Below, piece after piece: positions 1 through 13,311 of a DNA stretch of 64,000 nt. Within the stretch, counting starts at the first letter, position 1, and every line of letters begins with the position of its first letter. Source of the stretch: Acanthacorydalis orientalis. Lineage: Eukaryota; Arthropoda; Insecta; Megaloptera; Corydalidae. Where the stretch lies: NCBI GenBank assembly GCA_034766995.1, contig CM068313.1, positions 15,262,512 to 15,326,511 on the forward strand, read 5' to 3'. A program made the translations under genes and the position numbers. The notes beneath the pieces are model-generated. The model saw only the letters and a program-made list of their open reading frames with translations. It was not told where the DNA came from and ran no database searches.

Positions 1-644
1 GTTTCGGTCATAATATCATAATTTTATATTTCTGAAAAGAATATCAAGAAAAAAGTAGCCGTAGATAAAAGTGATATGAAATAATACTAAAATTTGTAGA
101 CGATCTAAAAACATGTTTCTATATAAAAAATGAATACGCACAGTGAATACAGAGAAACATGTCATGCAGGCTTGAAACGATCAATTTTTCAAGGGCTTTT
201 TTATGGAAACAATGATTTTTATAAGAACGAATTTTATATACGTCAAACCTTACTCGCCTTATTTTTTATAGGAAATATTCATAGAACGCATGTACATAAA
301 TTCTATGTAAAAATACCTGACTTTAAAAAAAAACATCAAAAATGTTTTAATGTTCTTTTTACAAATTTACAAAATGCATAATTTAATAACAATAGATGTC
401 AGGAAACGTAGTAATAATGTAATGAGATTTAAGGCTTCTTCTGAATGGCATGAAAGACACTTGAAAGATAAATTACACTAACAAGATTAAAATCTATATA
501 TTATAATGTTGAGAATAAATATAGTGCCATTAATAATTTCAACGTACCTTATTCCATTTAACTTTCTATTTTGTAAATTGGCATAAAGGCATATATTTAA
601 GAAATAAATATATTTGTTTCATTTCGAACGTGATCGTAAGTATA
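1..644. other. AT-rich DNA without recognisable gene
   Basis: An 83-codon frame at 130-381 has low-complexity Phe/Asn/Lys composition and no known domain. No splice pattern or repeat seen. Confidence 0.5.
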
Positions 645-773
645 GGTGATTCAATTTAGACTTCCATGTGAAGATAAAGAAAAAAAAAACGGAAAAGTTA
701 AAAAAAAGCATTTTGTTTTTTAATTTTTTCATTTTTTTAATAGTTTCATCTGTAAACCTAAATTGAATCACAC
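645..773. mobile_element. Short TA-flanked MITE, copy 1 (129 bp)
   Basis: The ends are inverted repeats: GGTGATTCAATTTAG on the left, and the reverse complement of the right reads GTGTGATTCAATTTAG. The element is flanked by TA on both sides, as for Tc1/mariner insertions. The centre is A/T homopolymer. It shares ends and interior with the element at 10131. Confidence 0.65.
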
Positions 774-1340
774 TATATATAAATCATTACTGGGTAGCTA
801 AAACCTGGAAAACAATAAATATCTATTGTACTAGATATATTGAAGTACAATTTTTTCATGTTTTTTTTTAAAACTCAAACCGAGCTTAATGTAAAAACTA
901 ACGGTATACACAGAAAATTAAATATACGTTCATAACAGAAAAACATACATGCATAAAATCTCTTACATAACATATAATGTATACAGTTACATATTCACAC
1001 ACACATACAGCATTTAAGCACATATGCTAATCGTTTAAAAACAATGTAACCTACGTTTAAAACTTTAAATTCAATTGTTGTGCGAGTGACGATAAATTGT
1101 TTTCGAAAGTAAGTGACAAATATAAATTGAATTACTGGAACGTAACTGACCTTATTTCAACATTTCACAGATACATATATACATATAACATGATCGATGA
1201 AACTTGAACTACAGTCAGATTTTCTTGTGTGCTGAAAACCTCAACATATAGCGTCGCATCAAATATGACAGTGACGGATTAACATATTGTACAAACTGAC
1301 CCAGCGTACATTTTTCATGTATACATACACAAACATCCAT
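774..1340. other. AT-rich DNA, nothing recognised
   Basis: Only short A/T runs and a few CA-rich words near 985-1010. No frame or repeat unit stands out. Confidence 0.5.
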
Positions 1341-1521
<181 letters not shown>

Positions 1522-3783
1522 GTCTGCAATATTACATTCGTCATATTTCCCAAGTGTTGTTGCTCACTGAATATAAAAATTTATAATCAAGAATTCGACG
1601 TTCAGTGTCGTTTATATATAACAACACTATATATTTATTCTTCTCTCGGATATCTGCATAGTTATTCTGTTAATAAATAATTCTGAACCAATACAAATAT
1701 TGCACAATATAAATATATTTATTCAAAAAACACTAATCAAATTAATATCTATGTGTATGAATTTTCAGCAAATTTAAAAATGAACAAAATAAAAATCTAA
1801 ATATGTGCTGTTTAAATGCTATTTCAATCTGGATGATGCTCGTTGATTCACAAATTTGATAATTTAGGAAAGTCATGGAATCATAAAATTTCCATGAGCT
1901 ATTCTGTCTAGTCGAACCTCAGACTCAAAGCAATCGCTCCAGTTCCCGACTTTACTAGTTGTTGAAGCATGCAAAAATGTAATACAAGACAACATTTTAC
2001 ATTATAATAAAATAGTTATTTCAGTGAAGTGGGGGTTGCAAGGAAAACATGAAACTAGTACCGGGTAGAGATTAATGGCCTTGTTTCTCGCTGGCGTAAC
2101 GTTGTAGGAGTAGAAACGAAACTATGTAGAAAAATATACTATGTAGCTACAACTTCCAACTACATAGACTAGTCATACAATCAACAGAAATGAGAGTGAA
2201 CGTACTGCTTCAATTTCAAACATACGAATACAAATATATCTGATTTATTCACTCTTGCATTCACTCATATATAAGGCCATTTAATCACTGTCGTTAATAC
2301 TAGTATTATGATTTTTGTAATAAATATGAACAAGCATGTATATTTTTTTTTAAAAAAATATCTGAATTATAAATTACAATCTTAAAATAAAACGAAAACA
2401 ATTGGGTAGAATAAAATTTCAATTGTAGGCTGTTTTCTGTTTGAAAATGGACGATCATCAATATATTTTTCTCAAAAGTATGAAAATAATTTTCAATATA
2501 ATTTTACACTATTTCATTCATGATTTATCGAACGACGAACAGTGCGAATGTTTTTTCATATAGAAACAATATTAAATTACAAGTGGAACTAAATGAGTAA
2601 CATGTCAAGCTACTTATCAATGTATCCAAATAAAAATTAAAACTAATGCAAATCATATTTCTAAATATTTTACTAAAAAAAAGTCTATCTTAAACTAATC
2701 ACCTTAACTGAAGTTATATTTGAACACTGTTTCAAATATCCTGAATAAGAAATATTAAATCATAGATCAAGGCTCACATTTTCAAAAATTGAAACAATTC
2801 TTTGCTTTCAAGAAATTCTTACACATATAACCTTTTTTTACTTCACATGCAATATAAATTGAATGACTTGAACAACTTTTATAAAGTACACATTGTAATT
2901 CAGAAATTCTACTCACATCTCCAAGCATTCATTCTTCTATAATATTTATAAATATTCAAAATTTTCCAAGCAACACTAACTGTATGAAACAGACAAACAT
3001 TCGTACTTTATCTAGTAGGTGAACATATTTGAAATTCAAAGAAAACGAAACGTATGAAATCCACTTTGATCTCTTTAAATGTCAATATATTAAAAGTATC
3101 TTTATTCATAATAGTCGCAATATTCTAATAAACACGATTATTTACAAAAAAAAATACTTGGTATTTGAGAAAATGTTTTCAATAAATCAATAACTATTTT
3201 ATACGTTTCTGCAATAATATATTTTTTAAACGCCATATTTTTATGGATAACAAACCGCGCTATATCCAAGACGCTGTGCAAACATTTATTGTCTGAAAAG
3301 TAGCCATAAAGGTCTGATTAAGATAGCAAATTTTCAAAGTTGTTAAACGAGCGCAGCATATTTCATAGTGAGCATTATATAAAAAAGGGTCAGCTTAACG
3401 GGCATCACCTTCTCTACAATCTATTATATATTATACGAGAGGATTAAACGAAACTCTATAAATAATAAGAGAGAAATGACTCTGTCGTCTCATATTTCAT
3501 AATAAATTTCTCTCCCATTAAATTTTCATGCATTCTAAGTATTTTCATGGTACACTGCTGTGAATGTAGTGTCGGTGAGATCGTAGCAGTTTATTTGTGG
3601 TCGAGGATCGATAAGAAAAATGATACATGAAAAGAAACAGGAAATAGATAGGCGTGTGTATTGTTTATGATTTTATCTTTGTTTTTTTTTCTTTATGTCG
3701 CATTAAATTTTATTCCGTATTCTGTTTGTAATAAATTAAACACACACACATACACACCTAAACAAAACATGTATACATCCATA

Positions 3784-3817
<34 letters not shown>

Positions 3818-4045
3818 CTTGATAAAAAAAATTAAATAACCGCATTTTAAAATATTTATTTGGCATATTTAGTACTAAAAACAAAAATGTATTTGTTAAA
3901 CGTTACTATTTTTGACAAGCTGAAAATTACCTTAAAAAATAATACAAGGGTCTAAATTTAAACGTCCTTCTATTTTGTAAAATAAATTTAATTAACAATT
4001 TTATTCACTTTCACTATTGTAGACTGTGTACATATATTTCAAATA
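1522..4045. other. AT-rich intergenic DNA
   Basis: No gene seen. The segment 2090-2180 has small CTATGTAG/CTACATAG inverted words; 3240-3400 is slightly richer in CpG. A short (TA)n lies at 3787-3815. Confidence 0.5.
3787..3815. repeat. (TA)n microsatellite
   Basis: About 14 uninterrupted TA units. Confidence 0.85.
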
Positions 4046-4765
4046 CGTGGGTCGTTTGATATGTTTGGTAAATTTCTATAATGTGTCGGCACCATTCATT
4101 TGGTAACGTCACGGCTATCAAGTGTCACTTTTCAAACTTGCATTGTAGTAATTTTCACAAAAATGGAATAACATGATGGATGAATCGACCACTACACACT
4201 TGAGTCGAAACAGCAGTTAAAGCAGTGGACAGCGACTGGTGAAAGTGCGTAGAAGAAGGAGAAGATCGTTTTATCGGCTGGAAAGGTGATTACTACTGTT
4301 TTTGGGATTCCCAATGAGTCATCCTGATCGAATATTTAATGAGGGGAAAACCATATCAAGAGCCTAATATGCAACATTATTGGACCATTTGAAAGAAGAG
4401 GTGAAATAAAAACGGCCAAGATTAGCACACAAAAAGTGCTCTTTCATCAAGAAAACGCGCCGTTCCACAAATCGACCGTCGTAATGACAAATTTGCACAA
4501 ATTAAGCTTTTAATTGATTCTTCATCCACCCTATTCTCCAGACTTCGCACCGTGCGACTTTTTTCTCTTCCCAAACTTAAAAGTTTGGCTCGATCGGAAG
4601 AAATTCTAGTCGAATAAAGATGTCATCGCCACCGTCAATTCGTATCTTGCAGACTCCCTGGACCATGTATATAACCCTCAATGGAGACTATGTTGAGAAA
4701 TAAAATCGTTTTTTTCCAAAAACAGTATTCAACTTGCTTTTTACCATACTTATCAAACGACCCTC

Positions 4766-4768
<3 letters not shown>
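4046..4768 (+). mobile_element. Decayed mariner, family C, internally deleted (723 bp)
   Basis: Inverted ends GGGTCGTTTGATA.. (left, about 4049) and its complement ending at 4768 are flanked by TA. Translated fragments on the plus strand show transposase motifs: VLFHQENAPFH followed by LHPPYSPDFAPCDFFLF. The second catalytic position reads E, where D is usual, and stops are present. The right end abuts a (TA)n array. A full mariner is about 1.3 kb, so half is missing. Confidence 0.8.

Positions 4769-4815
<47 letters not shown>
4769..4815. repeat. (TA)n microsatellite abutting a mariner
   Basis: Begins at the TA target of the mariner ending at 4768. Confidence 0.9.
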
Positions 4816-4817
<2 letters not shown>

Positions 4818-5801
4818 CAATCAAATACGAGTATCGTCGAGTGTCGATATCGTATACGAGTGTCGTATATCGTTTCTTAATGAAACAGAATAATTCTCTA
4901 ACTTTAAATTTAAGTTGGCGAAGAATTAATATCGCAATATAAATCGGAAAATCAGTATTTAAATACATTACACAACATTTTTAATCAATTTTAAACCATA
5001 CAATTGCTTGCTTTTGTATACTTGTCCTTTTAGTACATCTCTAATATGAATTCATTATTTTCTTTGGCAAACAAGTAAAAAACTAGCCTAAAAAAGAAAT
5101 AAGTTATAAAAAATGTAACAGATAATAACTTTTCATAAAAACAAATCTGTTATTCACGTTTTATTGAAATAAAAACACAAATAAATAATTAAACATGAAA
5201 TAGCTAACCACTAAGTAGAGAAAATTTCTGAATAATATATAGGACTCAACTTGCATACAGTGGACAACTATAAAGTCAAACAATATGTATATTGAAGTTC
5301 AAACGCAACTTATGTACATATAGTTATGTCAATAATGTTTTAGTAGTCCACAATAACTTGACTTTGATATTGTCTCTCTGGAAAAATATAATGAATTAAT
5401 ATTTTTAGACTGGCATTTTTTATAAACAGGTAAGAACTATACAAATTCGATCAAAAGTATAATAAATATTCAATAAATATATCTAAAAATATAAATCCAA
5501 TCAATCTTCCGATATAATGTTTATTAGCGATATTTTTGTGCACGCGTTTTTAATTACTCAGTTTACTTTTTAATAAAACCCAATCATTTTCGAACGTGAA
5601 ACTCGAATCATGCTTTTGTTAATGATACTTTTTTTAAAAAAACGGTAAACATTCATAAATATTCGTTAACAGAATTTATCCTGTATAATAAAAAAAAAAC
5701 TTTCTATAGTATATTTAAAATCATAATATTTTTTTACGTTCTTCAATTAATAATAAAAAAAGTAAATATAAATATTCGAGAAACGTTTCCATATCCGCTT
5801 G

Positions 5802-5802
<1 letters not shown>
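4816..5802. other. AT-rich intergenic DNA
   Basis: Short repeats of GAGTATCGTCGAGTGTCGATATCG type at 4828-4872 (TCG-rich, about 11-13 bp spacing), otherwise nothing. Confidence 0.45.
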
Positions 5803-5838
<36 letters not shown>

Positions 5839-5899
5839 TATATATATATATATATAATATATATAATATATATATATATATATAATATATATATATAAT

Positions 5900-5968
<69 letters not shown>
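5803..5968. repeat. Long (TA)n array with TAATA interruptions
   Basis: About 165 bp of TA units broken at intervals by ATAATAT and one GATA. Open frames of 84-86 codons on the minus strand are repeat translations. Confidence 0.92.
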
Positions 5969-5970
<2 letters not shown>

Positions 5971-7389
5971 TAACAAAAATATAATGAAATTCTTCAATTA
6001 CACTCATTTTATTTATTCATATTAATTAAAATATATCTGAGGCTCTATTCATCAATAATGAACATTATATAATAACTTATTTCATTCCATAAATAAAGAT
6101 ATTTTCCATGCATTATGAATATCCAATGAAAAATACACTCATTGCAAAAATCTGAAAAAACAATAAATTATAATCATTTGTGTAGTAACTTAAATGCGTT
6201 TAAACAGTTCTATAGAAAAATGTAGCACAGTAAATCAGGATAAGAATGTAGACACGAGTAAATTCCAGAGTACAAGACACAAAAAGGACAAAATCATTTA
6301 CCATCCATTTTATTGCAATCCACAATGATATATATGAATAACACGAACAATAAATAGATGAAACAGAATAGTCGGACACGAAGCTGAATGTAAACAGTTC
6401 AGTTTCGACAGTGGGGAACTAATAGTTCAACTTTATCAAACTATGTCAAAACATTTCACTAGAGCTCTACATTCCACATAGAAGACATAAGATGTAAAAA
6501 CAGTTATTTGTGATATACAATAAACATTAATACTTCAATTCAACGTTGCCAAATTTATTACTTTATAACCTTGAAAAAATAATTATTTGTACAACCAAGA
6601 TTATATAAAATTCTATACACAGCGTTTTTTTTATTTTTATCATAACCAAGGCACGTAATTATATAATCAAAATTTCCATCTTTCACAAAAAAAACCTAGT
6701 GCAAATTAGTTTGTATTCTGTAAAGGAGATGTAATGTTTTTAAATACTTTTTCGGTTTTCCTGTTTTTTATATAAGTAAAATAATCATTATAAATTAAAA
6801 TCAACGTAAAAAAACTTCATTTAACAATTATTTCAGTTTCCTTTTCAATCTTTTTTAATTTAGTCTAATTTTCCGTAGACTACTATTAGAAATTCAGAAA
6901 TAAGCGATGGATTACATAAATGAACATTTTTAAAAAAAACGTAGAAACATGTATAAAATTTTAGACAGATTTAGATTTTTCAGGGTACGAAAATTTAGTT
7001 AATCGTTTTCTGTGACATAACACTTTATGAAATACTGGTACAGGAAAATAATTTATAACAAAGTAACTATTAGACAATTATTATTTATCAATTGTGAATA
7101 ATTATCATTATCTAGAACAAAATCACGACAAAATTAAATGTCATTCAATTAATATAATTTATTTACAATTAATAGACACAATAGAGACCATATTTTCATA
7201 AGGTCAAATAGATATGGATATGACGGTTTACATATTGTAAATAACTATTTTGTATATTAATTCAGTATCACATATATGAGCTAATTTATTAATATATTCT
7301 TCGTTCAGATTTATTATTGGCGATAAACAACATTTATTATAGTAATTAAAAGTAGATATGTATTTTACTTGTCTTGTAGTGTTATTGTA
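5969..7389. other. AT-rich intergenic DNA
   Basis: No frame, repeat or RNA gene recognised. Confidence 0.5.
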
Positions 7390-8037
7390 TGAGGTTGGTA
7401 CAAAAATAATTGCGGTTTTTACGTATCGAGTGTAAAGACGTATATATCAGATAAAAATTATATTTATTAATCAAAATAAAGGCAATTGACCTACACACAT
7501 TTATCTCAACCGGAGACAAGTTGCTTTATTCCTATAAGATAGAATTCTGGAGTCCTAGAATTAACGAATTCACCGAAAGCGCTTTGGGCTGATGCTTGGT
7601 CTTTGAAAACATTCTCTAGTAGAAAATTGCTCAAATGGTTAAAAACATGATAATCTGTCGGAGATAGGTCCAGAGAATAAGATGGATGAGGTAAGGTTTC
7701 ATAACCCAGTTCATTTAATTTTTTTAAAGTAATTTTTGACCCGTATGGACTCTTCGTCAAAAACAAATTTGATATTTCGAGCAGTTTCTGTTGCTTTACG
7801 TCCCAATTTAAACTCATACAAGAAAATCGCGTGAATTTGTTTTTCTCCATGATTAATTTAAGAGGTTATATCCAGCAATACTAAAGAATGAAAACAATAG
7901 ACATAACCTGAAATCAGTAATGCTAATTTCATTGTTTGCACTGATGTATCGCATGACTATAACAAAAGATAACAATAACTAGAAAAATCGGCGCCAAACT
8001 TAAAATGATAACCGTAATTATTGTTGCACTCATCTAG
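7390..8037 (-). mobile_element. Mariner family A, deletion derivative (648 bp)
   Basis: Ends are TGAGGTTGGTACAAAAATAA (left) and the inverted form at right, flanked by TA. They resemble the TTAGGTTGGTGCAAAA ends of cecropia-type mariners. A 114-codon minus-strand frame (7850-7506) fuses about 40 N-terminal residues to the C-terminal third, including LPHPSYSLDLSPTDYHVF with the third catalytic D. The first two catalytic residues and most of the helix-turn-helix are deleted. The deletion junction matches the copy at 61580. Confidence 0.85.
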
Positions 8038-8178
8038 TACATATATTTTCTAAATCTATTCTAATTTATTCTATTTACAAGTTAATAAAAAATGCGAACT
8101 AACTAAATATCAAAAAACAAGCAGTTTTTTTAGACAGAAAATTATATAATCATTACTTTATGAAACGCACACACACTC

Positions 8179-8183
8179 ATATA

Positions 8184-8239
<56 letters not shown>
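8179..8239. repeat. (TA)n microsatellite
   Basis: TA units with one ACAT break after a short CA run. Confidence 0.88.
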
Positions 8240-8241
<2 letters not shown>

Positions 8242-8362
8242 ATTGAAGATATATGTATTTTTATACAAATTTGTTACGAAAACATATTATCAAAAATCTA
8301 ACTCCCTACAAGTAATCAATGTTGATCCCATGCAATAACAGTATTTGTAATGTATATACGTG

Positions 8363-8363
8363 T

Positions 8364-8414
<51 letters not shown>
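8363..8414. repeat. (TA)n microsatellite
   Basis: Pure TA array leading into the CpG island at 8415. Confidence 0.88.
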
Positions 8415-8415
<1 letters not shown>

Positions 8416-8860
8416 GAATTAATGTCATACGTTCGTGGGCAGTATAAAACGAACGCAGCCAAAGCGTATAAAGTAATATTCGTTTTATCGTCAGCCAGCC
8501 TTTATAAAAGCTTTCATAACGTTTCGATTTGAAAGTTGTGGATATCTCGATTTACGGTATTCGACGTGGAGCGCGGGTGTCAACCAATATCATTCTATGA
8601 TTTTTTTATGTGTGTTTGTTCTTATCGCGTTACGTCGACTACACGAATCGGAAGGAAAATATATATCTGTAGTAATTTTATTGCAAATGGATTCGATCGA
8701 TGAAATGCATACGCCGAATGGGCATATTTATGTACACGTGCACGTCGTAAGCATGCTATCTTTCTTCGTGATAGAAAAAAAAGGACAGATAGAGAAAAAA
8801 GTACACAGAGTGAACAAGTTAATAAAATTGACATTGCTTAATGGGTGATAAGTTAAAACA
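8415..8860. promoter_or_regulatory. CpG-rich island, possible regulatory region
   Basis: CpG dinucleotides (ACGTTCG, TCGACG, GTCGAC, CACGTGCACG) are dense compared with the surrounding DNA. Frames of 60-83 codons exist on both strands (8597-8848 +, 8834-8622 -), but neither resembles a known protein. A promoter, enhancer or unseen non-coding exon fits best. Confidence 0.35.
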
Positions 8861-8987
8861 GTGACCAATGAATCGAGAAACTACTACCTGTCTGTTCGAG
8901 TAATCGCATTAGCTAATAAATCGTTTCAAATTTTTCAAGAAGTTTCCTATACCTTTTATATATTTTCTTTTTCCCCTTAAACATACA

Positions 8988-8989
<2 letters not shown>

Positions 8990-9027
<38 letters not shown>
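8990..9027. repeat. (TA)n microsatellite
   Basis: About 18 TA units. Confidence 0.87.
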
Positions 9028-9031
<4 letters not shown>

Positions 9032-9899
9032 CCGACAATACCAGAAAATGGAAAATGTGGGCATATAAAAATTATTTTAAGTAATACACAAAAATCAATA
9101 TTTTATATAGCACAAAAACATTATCACTGATTATATGATACTTTGAAAGTAAGAAAATTAATCTATGAATACAAATATTATATGGTTAAGATTGTAACCA
9201 CTTGATTAAACTTTGACTGAAGAATTTCGACGGTATCGTTATCCAGAGTCAAAATAGTCAGTCCGTTAGAGCATTAATGAGGATTTGCTCTTACGTCTGA
9301 GCCCATTATAGCACTCAAGTTATACTTGAAATCACCACATAAACCACCAACCTATTTGTAACACACTCGCCTATTATTACTAATCATAAAAAGCACATAG
9401 AAGTTCATTACACATTTATGATTTATAGTAAAAAATCTTTTTATTATCAGTATCATACAACTGACACGTTTATATAATATGTCTAATTTTTAAAATTGAT
9501 TGAACAAATAATAACAGAAACATTTTTTTTAGTTATGAAACAAATTAACACATTAATGTCGTAATTAAAGAATAATGTATTATCTTTTTGCTTAACTGAT
9601 ATCAAAAAAAAAAAATTCGTATATTACCTTTGTCACGAATACCGTAAGTTTACCATCCCTGTGTAAACGATTATCTATTTATATGTACATTCTACCCCCA
9701 TTTAGTGCTGGGGATTCGTTCCGAGAAACGAAACCTAAACGGTCATTTTTCTATTGTACATATGAAACACAAGCTCTTTAATAAATTATATAGCTTTAAT
9801 ACAGGCCAGCAGTTTTTAACAGTTTATATAAAAATGTGTATGTGTATTTTAGAAAAATACAAAGCACATATAAATATCAAAGTTTATCAATATTTAACA
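9028..9899. other. AT-rich intergenic DNA
   Basis: No gene recognised; an 81-codon frame at 9705-9950 runs into the adjoining microsatellite and is not credible. Confidence 0.5.
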
Positions 9900-9956
9900 A
9901 GTGTGTGTATGTGTGTGTGTATATATATATATATATATGTAGATAGATAGATTCAG

Positions 9957-9987
<31 letters not shown>

Positions 9988-10016
9988 CATATATATATAT
10001 ATATATATATACAAAT

Positions 10017-10062
<46 letters not shown>

Positions 10063-10083
10063 TTATATATACAATATATATAT

Positions 10084-10130
<47 letters not shown>
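9900..10130. repeat. Compound TG/TA/GATA microsatellite
   Basis: About 230 bp: (TG)n, (TA)n, two GATA units, then TA arrays broken by CATA and AATA. Ends at the TA that flanks the MITE at 10131. Confidence 0.92.
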
Positions 10131-10131
<1 letters not shown>

Positions 10132-10331
10132 GAATGATACAATGTAGGCTTCCACATGGAAGTATTAATAGGTGGCGCAGGGGTTAAGAAAACTCCTATT
10201 ATTTTTTATTTAATATTTTAGTTCAATTCAATACTAAAATACAATTGAACTGAAATACTAAATAGGATATAACATGTTTTTTTAATTTTTGCGTTTTTTT
10301 TATAATTTCGTGTGAAAGACTAAGTTAAATC

Positions 10332-10333
<2 letters not shown>
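10131..10333. mobile_element. Short TA-flanked MITE, copy 2 (about 203 bp)
   Basis: Left end ATGATACAATGTAGGCTTCC and inverted right end ATGATTTAACTTAGTCTTTC resemble the 645-773 element, and the T-rich right half aligns with it. It is longer by about 75 bp, which includes its own palindrome (TTCAATTCAAT..ATTGAACTGA) at about 10220-10255. It is flanked by TA and sits between two (TA)n arrays. Confidence 0.6.

Positions 10334-10391
<58 letters not shown>
10334..10391. repeat. (TA)n microsatellite
   Basis: Starts at the TA flank of the MITE ending at 10333; one CATA break. Confidence 0.88.
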
Positions 10392-10712
10392 CTTGAAATG
10401 CTTTTCAAATAACTTTTCACTTCATAAAATTACAACTGAAAAATATGCAATAGAGGAAGTTTTCGAATATTTTTTATTAAGTGAGAAAGTTATTATAATC
10501 ACTTGAAATGAAATGAAGTTCTTCATCTTGCATTATATTTTATATTAGTTTGGAATTTACATTATACCAAAAAAAATAATTAATTATTTTTTTAAGCCTG
10601 ATGTAATCAAGTTCAAAATTTGATCAAACTAGTTGCATTTAAGAGTTTGATAGCTTACTGAAATAAAAATAATATCTACCTAATAGACAATAACTCAACT
10701 GACGGTTAAATA

Positions 10713-10744
<32 letters not shown>

Positions 10745-10864
10745 CGTTTCACTTAGCTGGAAGATAAAAAAATACAGATATATAGAGTATAAAATTGACT
10801 ATTTTTATTGAATTTATGAAAAGTATTCTAATAACTACTTAAAAATTTAACTTAATTATAAATA
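10392..10864. other. AT-rich spacer with short (TA)n
   Basis: Holds a 28-bp (TA)n at 10717-10744; nothing else recognised. Confidence 0.5.
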
Positions 10865-11345
10865 TTAGGTTAGTAGAAAAATAATTGCAGTTTATAACCT
10901 TCAAATTCATATATTTTTTTTAATTTACGTGTTTTTCAGTGGTTTATAAGTATTGTGTGACTGACGTCTAACTTTTGTGCAAGATCTCGAATTTTTGTGC
11001 ATGGTTCTGATTCAATTAACACCTTCAATTGGTCGTTATGAAATGAAAAAGGACGCCCGCTACCTCCTTCATCTTTAAGGATCTCGTCCCCAGCACGAAA
11101 TTTTTGGAACTACCATTGCACCGTACGTTCGATAGCAGTACCCACAACAAAAGCATCGTTTAGTTTACGAGCAGTTTCTGCTATTTTACCACCAGTTTTG
11201 AACTCATACGAAAAATTGGTCTTATTTGTTTCTTTTCCATCTTTTATTCAACAGCCCAATTTGAAGCAAAATTAATAATAAAATAAAAGTCGATGTTACC
11301 AAAATACAGACAGAAAAATGCACAATGCACAAATAACTTTTTTTA
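10865..11345 (-). mobile_element. Mariner family A, N-terminal half only
   Basis: The left end TTAGGTTAGTAGAAAAATAA is flanked by TA. Reading the minus strand gives the transposase DNA-binding region: FSYEFKTGGKIAETARKL, a TAIERTVQW segment with one stop just after it, FQKFRAGDE and GSGRPFSFHNDQL. This is a paired helix-turn-helix start. The catalytic domain is absent and the right end (about 11345) has lost a clear inverted repeat, so that boundary is approximate. Confidence 0.75.
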
Positions 11346-12269
11346 TATATTCTTAATATAAACAGAGTACGCTAAAGTTTATCAATGATAATCTTTAACA
11401 ATACTGATGAATACATATACAGAAAAATGATTTTTTTCTGTATCTTTCTATTTTTTATTCACGCTCGCAGAAATAGGCATAAAGATGAATTGATAAATAA
11501 ATATTTCAATTAAAAAAAAAACGATTTTCTTTGATCGAAAAGTATTATTTTATTATTAATGTTCCAACTGATTGATATTTATCAATTAGATGTACTCTTT
11601 ATTTGAAAAAAGATAAAAAATACGTTATGTATGTATGATAGGGCAGTGAAAATGTTTCTTTTCATTTTATTCAATTGATTTTTTTCTATAGTTTTACTTT
11701 CAATTTCGATTAAATTACATCTTTCACTTTATGTTCGTTAAATTAGAATACGAAATTATATTTTAGTTTACATGATAAAAATTTAATTTTTACCTTCACT
11801 TGATTGTATATTCAATTACTCAATTCGGTTCAACGTTAAATTAAAATAATTTAATTAGATATTTTAAACGATTTCAAAACGTGACATTTTTTATTTATTT
11901 TTATTTAAAACAATCAAGCTCTGCATTCAAAAAAAATTACTTGATAATCATTCGTTGAAAATATAATAGAAGATTAAATAAGTATAGACATTTGATAAAA
12001 GCTCAAACTATTGTATTAATTATGAGAACAGTCATGAATTATATCAGAATGATAACGCAGAAAGAAAGAATAACGAAAATAAAGAAAAAAAACGTTAATT
12101 GTAAACACAACAATGGAACATATAAAAACAATTAATAATATAGAATGTAGGGGGCGTAACGCACGTCAAAATTTAATCAAGCTATTTATATACAGAATGA
12201 ATGTTACAACGCATAAATTCGTTCGCGATAATGATCTTTTAATAATCGTAAATGAAAAATATATATATT
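11346..12269. other. AT-rich intergenic DNA
   Basis: No gene or repeat recognised between the mariner fragment and the CpG island. Confidence 0.5.
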
Positions 12270-12960
12270 GTAATTAGACTTACATTGGACGACGTCGGCC
12301 GCTGCTCTCTGACCACTGACACGCTACGTGCGACGCCGAAACTTATGTCAAATAATATAATCGTGCTTCGACGTATCAACAAAATGTATGTCTGTATTCA
12401 AATATAGATGTAGACTTAAATTTATATGTGTGTTTTGTATATATGTTCCAGGCGATAATCACACGTACGGACGAAAAATTCTCAGTGTTTTCGGTAATGG
12501 TACAAAGGACGGGTTGCCGATCAAATAAAATGTGTGGGCGCAATGTCGACACTGTCGAAATGATCGACGTACAGTTATCTAGTCTCTCGTCGGACAATTC
12601 AAGAAACACATGGCACTCAGTTTTCAAAAAACGCATTCACATCAACCGGCACGAATTAAATCATCGCGTTCTCATACCGCCAACTCGATGTTCACTGACA
12701 GATGGTGAACCATCGCAGCGATACAAGAACATAACACGCACGCGTACTCGAAACGTCAATACCACACCGAATCAACGAGTAACAGTGGAGCACATAGAAG
12801 GGATGATGGAGAGCAACGACGACGTACACACCAGTCGAAGCGTGCATGCACATTAGACTGTTCTCCCCTTTATACAATTTCATGTTATTATTATTTTTCT
12901 TTCATTTCGGATATTTGACGACGGCTCTCAAACGGATCCGTTTAATTATTCACGATCGAA
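12270..12960. promoter_or_regulatory. CpG-rich island with 142-codon frame
   Basis: Includes GGACGACGTCGGCCGC, CGCTACGTGCGACGCCG and many further CpGs. A plus frame (12428-12856, 142 codons) is open, and an acceptor-like tatatgttccag precedes GCGATAATCACACG at 12453. The predicted peptide is Arg/Thr/Asn-rich, with no domain I know. An overlapping minus frame of 86 codons is also open, which suggests base composition rather than selection. Likely a promoter or first exon of a long gene or non-coding RNA. Confidence 0.35.
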
Positions 12961-13151
12961 AGTCTTGATGATAACAAGATAATTAGCGTCTTGATTAAAT
13001 ATGACATTTTTCGTACCGGGACTAGAACTCCATACAAATTGGCCGACAACATTTCATGATAACTACTCGTCTGCGAGCTCTTCTCGGTGTTCTGTACAAT
13101 TTTAAACGTTTTATGTGCTGCATTTTCATACTAAAATATTATTACTACTCC

Positions 13152-13154
<3 letters not shown>

Positions 13155-13229
<75 letters not shown>
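13155..13229. repeat. (TA)n microsatellite
   Basis: About 37 uninterrupted TA units. Confidence 0.9.
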
Positions 13230-13230
<1 letters not shown>

Positions 13231-13272
13231 TTTTACATAAAATTATATTTTCGTAAAACAATTATATTAGAA

Positions 13273-13274
<2 letters not shown>

Positions 13275-13307
<33 letters not shown>
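13275..13307. repeat. (TA)n array at mariner insertion site
   Basis: Ends exactly where the mariner at 13308 begins. Confidence 0.88.

Positions 13308-13311
<4 letters not shown>

Noticed and set aside
2090..2180. CTATGTAG/CTACATAG inverted words as a microRNA precursor
   Set aside because: The arms are too short and interrupted to make a credible hairpin.
5743..6007. 84-86 codon minus-strand frames
   Set aside because: Pure (TA)n translation.
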